From assembly GCF_014652275.1 (NCBI RefSeq), contig NZ_BMYM01000002.1:310001-374000 (forward strand): 64,000 nt of DNA, read 5' to 3'. This DNA is from Parahalioglobus pacificus (GTDB lineage: Bacteria > Pseudomonadota > Gammaproteobacteria > Pseudomonadales > Halieaceae). Below the pieces are notes generated by a model. It saw nothing but the letters and a program-made list of their open reading frames with translations. It searched no databases and was not told where the DNA came from. The position numbers and the translations under genes were made by a program. How positions within the stretch are numbered: the stretch's first letter is position 1; each line of letters opens with the position of its first letter. Shown piece after piece: positions 28,709 to 38,540 of the stretch.

Positions 28709-29134
28709 TTAGCCGTTGAGGCGGCTCTCCAGGGCCTGGAGATCCGGCACCTGATACAGTTCTTCGCCCTGGCGGAAGGCGCCCACGGCGTACTCAGCCG
28801 CATTCGCACTGGCGTCTTCGGCCTCCTCGGTTAGGACTTCGATACGCAGACCCAGCTCACGCAGACAAACCCCCCAGAATTCGGGGCCCGAGCTGCTGAG
28901 CCCGCGCAATACCGCAATAAGGCCGGTGCCCCCGTGACGCTTACCCCAGTGGTCGGCATCACTGCCCAGATCGAGCACGGGGATCTCCCTGCCACGCCAC
29001 TCCACTGTCGCCGGTGGATGCTGGCCTTCGGCAGGAAGCGTGAGAATTTCAGCCAGTGCATTTTCCGGCACCGCCCAAAAATCGTCGGCAGTGCAGGGCA
29101 AGATAATGCATTGTTGTGGCGCTGCGTTTTCCAT
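28709..29134 (-). CDS. chpC: CheW-domain protein, ChpC-like
   Basis: A 141-residue single CheW-like domain: QQCIILPCTADDFWAVPENALAEIL at the start (shown as QQCIILPC ... ALAEIL), VEWRGREIPVLDLG in the middle and a C-terminal FWGVCLRELGLRIEVL. CheW proteins couple receptors to the CheA-type kinase. Pseudomonas twitching clusters also have a second CheW, ChpC, downstream of chpA, and the position here (13 bp after chpA-C) fits that name. Sequence similarity to CheW is modest, so the identification relies partly on context. Confidence 0.75.
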   Translation of the reverse strand: MENAAPQQCIILPCTADDFWAVPENALAEILTLPAEGQHPPATVEWRGREIPVLDLGSDADHWGKRHGGTGLIAVLRGLSSSGPEFWGVCLRELGLRIEVLTEEAEDASANAAEYAVGAFRQGEELYQVPDLQALESRLNG

Positions 29135-29147
29135 GATCAGTCCTGTA

Positions 29148-32100
29148 TCAAGCCACGCTCAGCTGACGGCCAGTGAGTTTGTTAATGTCCTGCACCAACA
29201 GGGGGAAGTTAAACGGCTTACCCATGTAGCCATTACAGCCGGCTTCTGCAGCGAGCTTGCGGTGCTTGGCGCCGGTACGTGATGTCACCATGATCACTGG
29301 AATATCCATGTATCGGGGCGACTTACGCAAATCCTTGAGCGTCTGAATACCGTCTTTCACCGGCATTTCCACATCCAGCAGGATGATATCCGGCAGGCGA
29401 TGCGAGGCATTCAAAAGGTCGATTGCAGCCAGACCATTCTCTGCGGTGATGGTTTCCACACCCAGAGAGTCAAACTTGCTGGTCGCCACCAATCGCTGGG
29501 TTCGGGAATCATCCACCACCATGACCAGGAGCTCATCCTGCTGTCCTTCAGACATGGCAACACGATCAGCACCGTGCTTGGCCAGGCTGGACACCAGCAA
29601 GTTAAGGTCAAGTGCCACGATAGCGCGGCCGTCGGCAGTGGTTGCACCGCCAGCCAGACCGGGCACCTGAGCGAACTGGCTACCCAGAGTTCGAATAACA
29701 AGTTCCAGTGCCTGCTCAACATCATCGATGGCAATCGCCATCACGTTTTCGTCGCGCCCTGCCACAATCACCGGAATGGTGCTCGTCCAGGCCTTGCGCT
29801 CAGGCATGGTTTCGCCATGACACAGTGTCGCCAGATAAGCGGGCTCACAGTCAAAGCCGAACAATGCCAGAGTGCCATCGTTTTCAATGGCGTCGAAGAA
29901 TTCATCAACGGGTACGTACTCAACCGCGATCAATCCATCCAGGGGAATTGCGTAGCTGTGATCACCCGCTGACACTAACAGTGCACCGTTAGCCGTTACA
30001 TTCGATGGAATCCGAATCATAAAGGTCGTACCGACGCCCACCGAAGACTCAATATCGATATCACCGCCGATGGCCTGCAACTCGCTGAGCACGATGTCCA
30101 TACCGACACCTCGACCAGAGATTTCACTCACCGTGGAGCTGGTAGAGAAGCCCTTGTGGAAAATCAGGCGCATAACGTCGGATTCACTCATCCGCGATAC
30201 GTCCACATCCAGACCCTTGCGATACACCGTTTCGCGGATCACGCTGGGATCGATGCCGCGACCATCATCATTGAGCTTGATCAGGTAATCCGAGCCATCC
30301 TTACCGATGTCGATACTGATACGGCCAGCTGCGGGCTTGCCCGCCTCCAGTCGTGTCTGGGCGTCTTCAATGCCGTGATCCAGGGCGTTACGCACCATGT
30401 GCTCAAGAACAACCTGACAGCGGCTGTAGTTGTCGCGATCCAGCTTGCCAGTTTCGTTGAGAACGCGGAATGACACATCCTTGCCCAGATCAGCACCAAC
30501 CGTGCGCACTATACGACGCAATCCCGGCATGAGTCGGGACACGGGAATCACTCGCGCTGACTGGATCGAGGAACGCAGTGAAGACACAATGCTGTTCTGC
30601 TGCTTCAGCAGGCCTTCAACCAGCGCGTTCTGGCGACTGGAGAGCTGGATCAGCTCACTCAAATCCTCCACACCTTCGCGCAGGATGTTTGCCGCTTCCT
30701 GCAGCTCCGAGTACTGGTCCATTTCCAGTGCATCGAGCTCGGCGCTACTTTGCTCACCGCCGCGTGCCGTCACGTTCATCAGTGCGCGGTCTGCAATACG
30801 GGAAATATGCGACCGCACCGATGACAGACGACCCTGCAGTTCCGCCAGCGCCATCTTGCCGCGCACAGTACCCTGCGAAGAACGCACACCCAGCTGCTGT
30901 GCCTGATTGGTCAGGTTCATCAGGTGGTCTACCGCTTCAGCGGTAAGGCGAATAGTCTGCTGGGCAGCCAGAGCCTTGGCCCCTTCATCAGCCAACTGCT
31001 TGTCATTGTCTTTGTCTGTGATCGCCTGCCGCTGCGCTGCGGGCTTAGCGGTCACAACCGCAGCTGGCAGCTCATCGCCCTCTGCAGTGGGCAGCTCTGA
31101 ATCGATGTCTGTGCGCTGATCCTGAATTTTCTCGAACCCGCGTACAGCAGCATCCAGCCATGTGTTCACGATACGGAAGTAGGGGCCGCTGGCTGACGCC
31201 TCAGGTTTGTCGACACCTTCGAGCAGCGTTTCAAAATTATGGATCAGCGTGCCGTAGCGCTGCAATCCAACGCCCTTGGCAATGCCCTTAAGCGTATGCA
31301 GGATGCGGGGTACGGGCGCGAACGCGTCCTCGGATTCAACATCCTGCTCCCACTCACTGATGGCATCTTCGAGCTTTTCGATCTCTAGGGCACCCTCTTC
31401 GATAAAAGCATCCAGGAAGTCATCAAATAGCTCGGCACTGCTGGAGGAGGTGTAGCTGAACTCGATGTTTTCGGGCAAATACCATTTGCCCGAATGGTCC
31501 AGACTGGCGGCCACTGCGGCCGGAGCAGCTGGCTCTGCGGCCACGATCGGCGCTGTATAATCAGCCTCACTCTCTGCATCCACCGAAGGCAGCGCAGCGT
31601 CCAGTTCCTTGTCGCTGTCAGCGCCCAGCGCGCCCAAGCTCTCAAACAGCGCCTCAACATCGGACTCAGAGTCGGCGGCGACAGTAAAGTCATCACTGTC
31701 GAGATCATCACCAAAGATGTCTTCAAGCGATTCGCCCGAGGCCACAAGCTCATCAGCATCTTCATCTGCGGCAGCATCGAAGGCCTCATCCAAGGCATCC
31801 AGCTCCGCGTCGACAAGGAGAGGCTCATCGACAGCTTCGGCTTCCAGATCTTCTTCAACCGCGGCCAACAACACTTCATCGCTGGCATCTACCGCAGTTG
31901 CATCGTCCTCGTCCGCTTCTACAAGCGCACCGATGTCCACGTCATTCAGTGCGGAGATAGACTCCAGGGCATTTGATTCGTTACCGGAGGTCTCCCCGGC
32001 CTGATCGAGAAACTCGTCAAAGTCCAGATCAGTGTCACCCGATGCAGTGGTCAGCTCAGCCGCAGCGGCATCGCTCAAAGACCAGTCATCATCTTCATCC

Positions 32101-35100
32101 AGGCTGCCAAAGGGATCTTCGCTATCCGTGGTTTGATCGCTATCCAGACCGGCTTCAGCCGCGGCCATATCGGCCTGGCTTTCATCCTCAAATACCTCGA
32201 TTTCATTGTCTTCTACTTCAAGGCCAGTCAGCGAAGTCTCTGGCTGTTCAAGCTCCGTGTTGCCCAGGGCTGCGATAGCATCATCCGTGCTCACAGTGTC
32301 TGAGGTGTTCTCGTCGGAGTCAGCTTCAGTGTCAGCGTTTTCAAAAGACACTGCCTCGCCAATCGCTACAACACTGAGCGATTCATCTCCCAGCGCCTGC
32401 TCGTCTGCGCCAAAGTCAGAGACATCGAAGTCATCGTCCATCAGCGCATCTACTGCAGAAGTATCTGCAGAGAGCTCATCGGTTTCTATGCCGAAATCAA
32501 TGTCATCAGCGTCAAAACTAATGGTCTCATCCGTCAGTGCGTCATCGAGACCCGCGTCTGTGTTCTGCACCTCAGCGTCCTCACCTGACTCAACTGCCAG
32601 TCCCAACGCGGACGGGTCGATATCGGGCACTGCGGCCAGACTTGTTTCGGTCGTTTCTGAGTCGGTCTGCTCAGGCGCAAAATCATCCTGCAACAAACGG
32701 TTCCAGTGACGAGACCCCTCACTGTCCTGCAGACGCACACGAATAGCCGTCAAGGATTCCTCGCTGAGGTGCTCCACTGCAGAGGGCAAAGGTTCTGCAA
32801 ACTCTGTGAGCGACACATAGCCTTTTGCAAGGCTGTCATTCAGTGTGACAGTGTCAGGGGCCAGCGTGCAGTCGACTTCCAGTGGTTCGCCAATCAACTC
32901 CAGGTCGAGCAAACGGTCGTCCACGCGATTCTGTAGCTCGTTGACCATAGCTGCCAGCAAAGGCGTCACAGTGACGACCACCGCTGACGCTTGCTCGCGG
33001 GGTGTAATAAAGTCCTCGTGGTAGTCGCTGTTAGAGGCTTCAACTTCATCGAACTCGGTGTCAAAAACGCCGTCGTTCAATGACGCCTCAAGTGCTTCCG
33101 CAGAATTCATGGATGCGGCAAGGGCGTCTTCTTCAGGCTGCAGATCTTCATCCAGCACACCCAAAGGTTCATCCGAGCCAGGCTCTTCCGAGCCGGACTC
33201 ATCTACGTCGTCCGCCAAGCTGGCATCTTCATCTGACAAACCGCCAACAATCACAGCGACGCTTTCGTCTGCGCCACAAGACACTTCGGCTTCTTGCCCG
33301 GCCTCAGTATCCATGTCGACGCTATCTGCTGAAACTACCGCCAGCGCCGAATCATCGCTGTCTTCAACTGTGATGCTATCCGCATCATCAGTGAGGTCTG
33401 AATCAGTGGTGTCACCGAGAAAAGTGACTTCCTCATCAAAGGCGGCAACATTACCGTCAGGGCTGTCTTCGCCCTCGAGATCCTCACCAGCAACAGTGGT
33501 GAAATCTACTTCCAGCGCCGAGGCAAGACCGCCTTGAGTAGCGCCTTCATCCGAGTCATCAGACTGTGATTCGCCGGCGACGTCGCCGAGAAACACCGCA
33601 TCATCCTCTGCGTTAGCACCCTCCGTATCGAGAGTCTCGTGCAGCTCGATATCATCTGCGCTGTCTTCTATGTCTCTTATGTCTTCGCGGTCAGCAACTG
33701 TCGCAGCCTCTACGAGCAGCTCGTCTTCAACACTGAAAGCCGTATCGTTTTCGATACTGTCCTGCGTCGCGCGGCCCAGCTCCACCTCTGGAGCGGGTTC
33801 TGTTATCGATTGAGCAGCGTCACTGAGGAATCCTGTGGACTCAGAGGAGAGCTCACCAGATTCGGCGTCCCCGGCACTGAGTGACAGCTCACTGGCTTCC
33901 TGGGCAAACGAGCCCGAAGTACCCAAATCATCGCCATCAAAGTCTGTGAGCTCAGGCCCATCGAGCGCTCCAAGGAAATTCGATTCTTCAGTTGTCGCAC
34001 TGACGGTGCTGTCGGCTGTGTCATCCAGCGTCAGCGCATCATTCTCGGCGGCGAGGTCGGATAGGAAGCCATCATCAGCACCCTCGGACTCATCATCTGA
34101 AAGCGACAGGGAGCCTGCCAGATCAGACAGTGTCTCTTCGGCGCCAGCAACTTCATCATCGGCTTGGCCGCCCAAGTCCAGTTCGTCCGCAAGATCGCCC
34201 AGAAATTCTGATGATGACTCCGAATCGTCGTCTGCCAGAGACTCCAGAGACAGTTCGCCTTCGAACTTGAGGTCGTCAGCCAACCCTAGTTCATCGTTGT
34301 CAGCACTGTCTTCCGTGTCCAGGGCTTGCTCCAAAGACGCGCCCAGGGACTCAGGCTCTTCAACGTTAAAGCTGGAGAGATCGAGATCCAGCGACTCATC
34401 GGCGCTGTCATCATCGAGCGGCGCCAGTGACAAGCCACCGAGATCCTCATCGTCAGCATCGATCGCAAGAGGATCGCTCGCACTGTCCGTGGATTCAGGA
34501 ACATTAAGGTCGGCTATAACTTCTTCGCTAGAAGTCACATCGGGGGCAGCATCTGCCTCAGACGGAACTCGGGTTTCTACCTGCACCAAGGGCTCGGCGC
34601 TGCCCAGCAACCCGCTTTTAACAGGTTCGGATGTTTTCGGGGCCGAAGACTCTGCAACAGGAGCCTGCACATCGTTCGTCTCAGGCGGCTGTTTTACATC
34701 CGCTGGCTGCGTCTGCACAGAGGCTTGAGCTGACTTGGCACGGCGCTTGATGACAAGGAACCGCTCGCCAATATCATCTTCATCGCTCAAGCCGAGAATA
34801 TCGCCAGAGACAGCGTCACTGTCTGCACTATTACCGCCGTCTACTCGGCCACGAGCAACAATCATTGTGTCCTGGGCCGCTGCTTCTGCCTCGGCAGCAG
34901 CTTTCTCTGCAGCCCTGTCAGCGTAGATATCGCTGCTCTCGCCCACGGAAGAAACAACAATCTCTTCTTCTACGAAGGCACTAAGCACATCAGTATCGTT
35001 GCTGCCGCGAACCAGAGGCCTCGCGGCCATCTGCGCTTCAGCCTGGGTCAGGCCCTGATCTTCAGACTCGTCGTGTGTGACCGAAAACAGGCTATCAGAG

Positions 35101-35213
35101 CTTTCACTCAAGTCCTGGTCGAGTAACCAGCTCAGGTTTTCGTCCTGAGACTCGTCGCTACCCATCACTTCATCATCCGGGTTCACGGATTCTGGCCTTT
35201 CATCACTTTGCAT
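29148..35213 (-). CDS. chpA: ChpA-like hybrid histidine kinase, catalytic half (HPt-kinase-CheW-REC)
   Basis: A 2021-residue CheA-type kinase of the twitching pathway. Residues about 20-1240 are a very acidic, Asp/Glu/Ser/Ala-rich low-complexity stretch, broken by a more ordered segment near 740-840. Then come an HPt domain with phospho-acceptor His1306 (ILHTLKGIAKG), a dimerisation region (about 1390-1560), the ATPase domain (N box EHMVRNALDHGIED near 1605, DDGRGID, GRGVGMDIV near 1700), a CheW-like domain (about 1760-1890) and a receiver domain with Asp1947 (ILLDVEMP). The start at ATG 35213 follows GGGAGAG. Pseudomonas ChpA is one protein; here the N-terminal HPt part is a separate gene 41 bp upstream. 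Confidence 0.93.
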   Translation of the reverse strand: MQSDERPESVNPDDEVMGSDESQDENLSWLLDQDLSESSDSLFSVTHDESEDQGLTQAEAQMAARPLVRGSNDTDVLSAFVEEEIVVSSVGESSDIYADRAAEKAAAEAEAAAQDTMIVARGRVDGGNSADSDAVSGDILGLSDEDDIGERFLVIKRRAKSAQASVQTQPADVKQPPETNDVQAPVAESSAPKTSEPVKSGLLGSAEPLVQVETRVPSEADAAPDVTSSEEVIADLNVPESTDSASDPLAIDADDEDLGGLSLAPLDDDSADESLDLDLSSFNVEEPESLGASLEQALDTEDSADNDELGLADDLKFEGELSLESLADDDSESSSEFLGDLADELDLGGQADDEVAGAEETLSDLAGSLSLSDDESEGADDGFLSDLAAENDALTLDDTADSTVSATTEESNFLGALDGPELTDFDGDDLGTSGSFAQEASELSLSAGDAESGELSSESTGFLSDAAQSITEPAPEVELGRATQDSIENDTAFSVEDELLVEAATVADREDIRDIEDSADDIELHETLDTEGANAEDDAVFLGDVAGESQSDDSDEGATQGGLASALEVDFTTVAGEDLEGEDSPDGNVAAFDEEVTFLGDTTDSDLTDDADSITVEDSDDSALAVVSADSVDMDTEAGQEAEVSCGADESVAVIVGGLSDEDASLADDVDESGSEEPGSDEPLGVLDEDLQPEEDALAASMNSAEALEASLNDGVFDTEFDEVEASNSDYHEDFITPREQASAVVVTVTPLLAAMVNELQNRVDDRLLDLELIGEPLEVDCTLAPDTVTLNDSLAKGYVSLTEFAEPLPSAVEHLSEESLTAIRVRLQDSEGSRHWNRLLQDDFAPEQTDSETTETSLAAVPDIDPSALGLAVESGEDAEVQNTDAGLDDALTDETISFDADDIDFGIETDELSADTSAVDALMDDDFDVSDFGADEQALGDESLSVVAIGEAVSFENADTEADSDENTSDTVSTDDAIAALGNTELEQPETSLTGLEVEDNEIEVFEDESQADMAAAEAGLDSDQTTDSEDPFGSLDEDDDWSLSDAAAAELTTASGDTDLDFDEFLDQAGETSGNESNALESISALNDVDIGALVEADEDDATAVDASDEVLLAAVEEDLEAEAVDEPLLVDAELDALDEAFDAAADEDADELVASGESLEDIFGDDLDSDDFTVAADSESDVEALFESLGALGADSDKELDAALPSVDAESEADYTAPIVAAEPAAPAAVAASLDHSGKWYLPENIEFSYTSSSSAELFDDFLDAFIEEGALEIEKLEDAISEWEQDVESEDAFAPVPRILHTLKGIAKGVGLQRYGTLIHNFETLLEGVDKPEASASGPYFRIVNTWLDAAVRGFEKIQDQRTDIDSELPTAEGDELPAAVVTAKPAAQRQAITDKDNDKQLADEGAKALAAQQTIRLTAEAVDHLMNLTNQAQQLGVRSSQGTVRGKMALAELQGRLSSVRSHISRIADRALMNVTARGGEQSSAELDALEMDQYSELQEAANILREGVEDLSELIQLSSRQNALVEGLLKQQNSIVSSLRSSIQSARVIPVSRLMPGLRRIVRTVGADLGKDVSFRVLNETGKLDRDNYSRCQVVLEHMVRNALDHGIEDAQTRLEAGKPAAGRISIDIGKDGSDYLIKLNDDGRGIDPSVIRETVYRKGLDVDVSRMSESDVMRLIFHKGFSTSSTVSEISGRGVGMDIVLSELQAIGGDIDIESSVGVGTTFMIRIPSNVTANGALLVSAGDHSYAIPLDGLIAVEYVPVDEFFDAIENDGTLALFGFDCEPAYLATLCHGETMPERKAWTSTIPVIVAGRDENVMAIAIDDVEQALELVIRTLGSQFAQVPGLAGGATTADGRAIVALDLNLLVSSLAKHGADRVAMSEGQQDELLVMVVDDSRTQRLVATSKFDSLGVETITAENGLAAIDLLNASHRLPDIILLDVEMPVKDGIQTLKDLRKSPRYMDIPVIMVTSRTGAKHRKLAAEAGCNGYMGKPFNFPLLVQDINKLTGRQLSVA

Positions 35214-35254
35214 TCTGGCTCTCCCTGATCAACTACCGCCGTTCCCTGGCGCTA

Positions 35255-37681
35255 TCAGTGGTGACCGAAAGGCTGCGATGCAGCACTTCCAGAAGCAGTT
35301 GTTGAACCGGCTTCACTGTCCATGTCCTCGTCGCTGTCGGGCAAATCCTCCGCCAGACCTTCGATGGACTCTGCTGCGCGGAAGCAACGATTAGTCAGTT
35401 CGCGGGTCAGGCTGTCATCAAACTCGCCGGGGTCCTTATACGACTGGACCAAATCGGGCAAAGCGGCGATCACATCAGACAGCAGCGATTCCAAACGTGC
35501 ATCAGGCTCTAACTCACCTTCGAGTACACGGTCCAGCAAGTCCTGCGCCGACCAACCCAGCTCGCCCAGAACGTTCGCTCCCACTGCTCGGCCATTACCC
35601 TTAAAGGTATGGAAGTGCCGGCGCATTTCCCGGAGGTTGTCGTTAACCGCGGGCTCTTCTCTCCAAACCGAAATCAGGCGCTGCAGTTCTGTGACAATCT
35701 CTTCAGATTCTTCAATAAACACCTCGCGGAACTCTGCTGGGATGTCCGTATCCTGCACATAGCTGGGTGCAGCCGTCGCTGCGACCGGCGAAGCGGCGGC
35801 AGATCCGGGAGACAAGGTGCTTGTCCACTGGTCCAGTTCAGCCACGCGCTGCTCAGCAAGTGTTACCAGGTGAGAGGTGTCATCCAGCGGATCGATGATT
35901 GAGCGCTGCAGGTGCAATTCGATCTGCGCGAACGCATCAGCAAAACAGCGGAAGGCGTCGTCTTCACGCACGCTGCCGGCTTTGCTGGCAGCTTCCAGCC
36001 AGCTGGAGCAACGCTCAATGATGTTGCCCTCACGCTCCATGCCCGCGAAGGACAGAGCACCCGCGATTTCAGACAGAAGCTGCAGTGAGAGGCGAATGCC
36101 CTTGCGCTCGGGCGTATCGTCGAGTTCATCGAGGAATGATTGCGCCAGTTCCAGCAGTTCGTCGGTATTTTCACTGCCGCGATCAGCCGCAGCAACGGCT
36201 TCACGCAGCGCCTCATTACCGCGGTCGCTTTTGTTCAGGTAACGGTGCAGCGCCATGGTCAACTGCAATACGCCTTCCTGATCTGTAGGACGGTTTGTCA
36301 GTGCCTTGGTCAGCGCCTTGCGACGAAGAATCGCGTGCAGATAACTCTCCACCAGCGACATCTGTGCAAAGGTCGCGTTAACAACACTCTCGCGCAGCTC
36401 GAAATCGCGGCTGGAGAAAGAGCTTGTCACGCCGTGCTCCAGCTTGTATTCCACATCCAGTTTTACATCGACAATGCTACGAACAATCGCAGTCACAGCT
36501 GTTTCCAGGCGATCAGGCTCGTCACGGTATTCACCTTCAAACAGGCGCTGGAGCTGGCCGGACACCTCAACCAGCGAGTCTGCGTGAGCATCCTGACCCG
36601 CGGCGTACAACCGGTGCTGCGCACGCTCAATGCCATCCAGCGCGACGTTGGAATCAGAGTCATCCTGACCCGCGGCAATAGCGAGGTCGTTCGAGGTGAT
36701 GTAGTCCACCACCTGGTTAAGATTATCGAGAGCACCGGACAGCGCCGTGATCAGCGCATCCATGTGCACCAGACCGCTTTGGGCTTCTTCCAGAGTGCTG
36801 GCGTCGATTTCAAAAACCTTGCGGATATTCGCGATGTGGACGGGCTGAGACTTCACTGCTGCCATGTAATAAAGCATTTGCAGCTGGCAGTCTTCATAGT
36901 CCACGGCATCATCAAGCTCGGCCCCGTGTTCACGGGCAAACTTGATCTGGAAGGCGCCAGACTTGAACAGCTGGGCAATGCACTCGTCAGGCGCGATCAA
37001 GCCACCAGCCATGCCTTCGCAGACACCAATCATGGTGAACCAGAAACGCTCGGCGACGGTGCCAGCAAACAGCGTCTGCATTTTGCGGGCAATGCGGGCG
37101 ACGGTTTTCATGCTTTCGCGTGTGTTCTGCTTGCGCAACGCGCTCTTGGCCATCTCCAGGTACAGCGCCAGCATGACATTGGCACGGCTCTTGATCTCCT
37201 CATCGGGAGCGGTGGTTCCACCCTCCGTGATGCCGGCTCCCTCAGGGATGTCCATGTGGAAGAACAGGGCCTGGGGCTTGGGTCGCTCACCCAACCAGCG
37301 GCGCAGGTCGTTCACATACTGCTCAAGGCCACGGCCAGTATCACGACGCGCACTCTGAACATGCGCCAGATAAGCGGGCAAAACCTTCAGCGCCTGCATC
37401 AGTCCGCCCATAGTGAGCTTGCTCCGCTCACCCTGAACCTTGTCTTTGTACAGGTAGTTGAGGCTGCGCTCCATTTCGATCGTGAGCATTTCCGCCTTGC
37501 GGATGCCCAGCGCGCGCAGGGTAGAGGTGATCTGATGGATCGCCCACATGCACTGCAACAACGGCTGCTTTTGGCTGGTATCCCGGCTGTACTCGACCAG
37601 GGCTTGCTCAGCGTTTTCAGCCTGCTTGTTCATCAGGCCGACCACCCACTTGAGCGATACGATGTCCGTCTTTTTAGCCAT
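35255..37681 (-). CDS. ChpA-like protein, N-terminal HPt half
   Basis: An 808-residue protein that matches the N-terminal part of ChpA, without kinase or receiver domains. The first domain (about 1-140) resembles the first ChpA HPt module, with His49 in WAIHQITSTLRALG. The middle is a long helical array. A second HPt at about 650-740 carries a canonical site, His691 in HTFKGNGRAVGA. The C-terminus is disordered and acidic, ending in FGHH. I use ATG 37681 because GGGAGG lies 8 bases upstream; TTG 37687 is unlikely. It overlaps pilK by 8 bp. It probably exchanges phosphate with the downstream kinase. Confidence 0.88.
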   Translation of the reverse strand: MAKKTDIVSLKWVVGLMNKQAENAEQALVEYSRDTSQKQPLLQCMWAIHQITSTLRALGIRKAEMLTIEMERSLNYLYKDKVQGERSKLTMGGLMQALKVLPAYLAHVQSARRDTGRGLEQYVNDLRRWLGERPKPQALFFHMDIPEGAGITEGGTTAPDEEIKSRANVMLALYLEMAKSALRKQNTRESMKTVARIARKMQTLFAGTVAERFWFTMIGVCEGMAGGLIAPDECIAQLFKSGAFQIKFAREHGAELDDAVDYEDCQLQMLYYMAAVKSQPVHIANIRKVFEIDASTLEEAQSGLVHMDALITALSGALDNLNQVVDYITSNDLAIAAGQDDSDSNVALDGIERAQHRLYAAGQDAHADSLVEVSGQLQRLFEGEYRDEPDRLETAVTAIVRSIVDVKLDVEYKLEHGVTSSFSSRDFELRESVVNATFAQMSLVESYLHAILRRKALTKALTNRPTDQEGVLQLTMALHRYLNKSDRGNEALREAVAAADRGSENTDELLELAQSFLDELDDTPERKGIRLSLQLLSEIAGALSFAGMEREGNIIERCSSWLEAASKAGSVREDDAFRCFADAFAQIELHLQRSIIDPLDDTSHLVTLAEQRVAELDQWTSTLSPGSAAASPVAATAAPSYVQDTDIPAEFREVFIEESEEIVTELQRLISVWREEPAVNDNLREMRRHFHTFKGNGRAVGANVLGELGWSAQDLLDRVLEGELEPDARLESLLSDVIAALPDLVQSYKDPGEFDDSLTRELTNRCFRAAESIEGLAEDLPDSDEDMDSEAGSTTASGSAASQPFGHH

Positions 37682-38540
37682 TTTCAAAGCCTCCCAATTT
37701 CCTGTAAGTCGTCACGCCGTCCTGCGAAATTCTTTCCGCCTGATCGGTGTGCCAACCAATGTCTTCACCTGCACCCAAAACCAGCAAACCACCTGCCCGG
37801 GTACGGGTCAGCAACTGATCGATAACGTGTAAGCGCGTTATGCGGTCGAAGTAAATCAATACGTTCTGGCAAAACACGATGTCAAACTTTGCAAAAGGTG
37901 CGTTCTCTACATGCATCAGGTTGCTGTGAAAGAAGCTGATGCGATTGAAGATGCGATCACAAACCCAGTACTGGTCCTTGTCCTCGCACCGTATGTATCG
38001 GCTGCGATAAGCCAGCGGGATATCGTTGATTGAGCGCTCCGGGTAACGGCCAATTTTGGCTCTGGCGACGGCGCCGAAACTGACGTCTGTACCAATGCCA
38101 TGCCAGTTGGTCGCGCATCCACTGTCGCGCAGGGCATGCTCTACCACCATCCCCAGGGAATACAGCTCTTCACCGGTGGAGCAACCCACACTCCATACCG
38201 AAAACTCAGGGCCAATAGTGTCGGCCTGTGCGCGCGTGCACACTTCCTGCCTAACCTGCTGAAACGCGGCGGGCTGGCGAAAGAAACGCGTTTCCTTCAC
38301 CGTCAACAAATCCACCAGGGCCAGCCATTCGGCACGAGAGCCCAGGTCGTCCTTCAGACTATCCAGATAGCCCTGGACGCTGGACATGCCCAACTCCGCA
38401 CTGCGCTCGCCCAGGTATTCCTCGAGTAGCCAGCGCGGCGTCTCGACGGTGATACCTGTGCGCTGCTGCAGCTCGTGGAGCAGCTGCTGGAGCTGCTCGT
38501 CACTGAGCTTAAACATAGCTTGTGCGGATCGCTGGATCAT
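37674..38540 (-). CDS. pilK: CheR-type chemoreceptor methyltransferase PilK
   Basis: Methylates glutamates on the receptor PilJ using S-adenosylmethionine. The 288-residue protein has an N-terminal helical CheR_N domain and a Rossmann domain with the SAM loop VWSVGCSTGEELYSLG, TVKETRFFRQP (substrate side), DVSFGAVARAKIGRYPER and FCQNVLIYFD. Its start overlaps the pilJ stop by 4 bp (ATGA), and its end overlaps chpA-N. PilK is named from the operon position. Confidence 0.92.
   Translation of the reverse strand: MIQRSAQAMFKLSDEQLQQLLHELQQRTGITVETPRWLLEEYLGERSAELGMSSVQGYLDSLKDDLGSRAEWLALVDLLTVKETRFFRQPAAFQQVRQEVCTRAQADTIGPEFSVWSVGCSTGEELYSLGMVVEHALRDSGCATNWHGIGTDVSFGAVARAKIGRYPERSINDIPLAYRSRYIRCEDKDQYWVCDRIFNRISFFHSNLMHVENAPFAKFDIVFCQNVLIYFDRITRLHVIDQLLTRTRAGGLLVLGAGEDIGWHTDQAERISQDGVTTYRKLGGFENG

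Noticed and set aside
33835-34728. A Ser-rich 297-codon plus-strand frame opposite the acidic part of the kinase
   Set aside because: Serine-rich translation is what the complement of Asp/Glu/Ser codons yields. There is no ribosome site and no known domain.
35213-35255. A frameshift as the cause of the split chpA
   Set aside because: A proper stop, a 41-bp spacer, a ribosome site and an ATG separate the two genes, and both ends look like natural termini.
36140-37825. A 561-codon plus-strand open frame opposite the ChpA N-terminal gene
   Set aside because: It is a shadow of the minus-strand gene caused by GC-rich codon use. The minus-strand product has recognisable HPt motifs and fits the operon; the plus-strand one resembles nothing.
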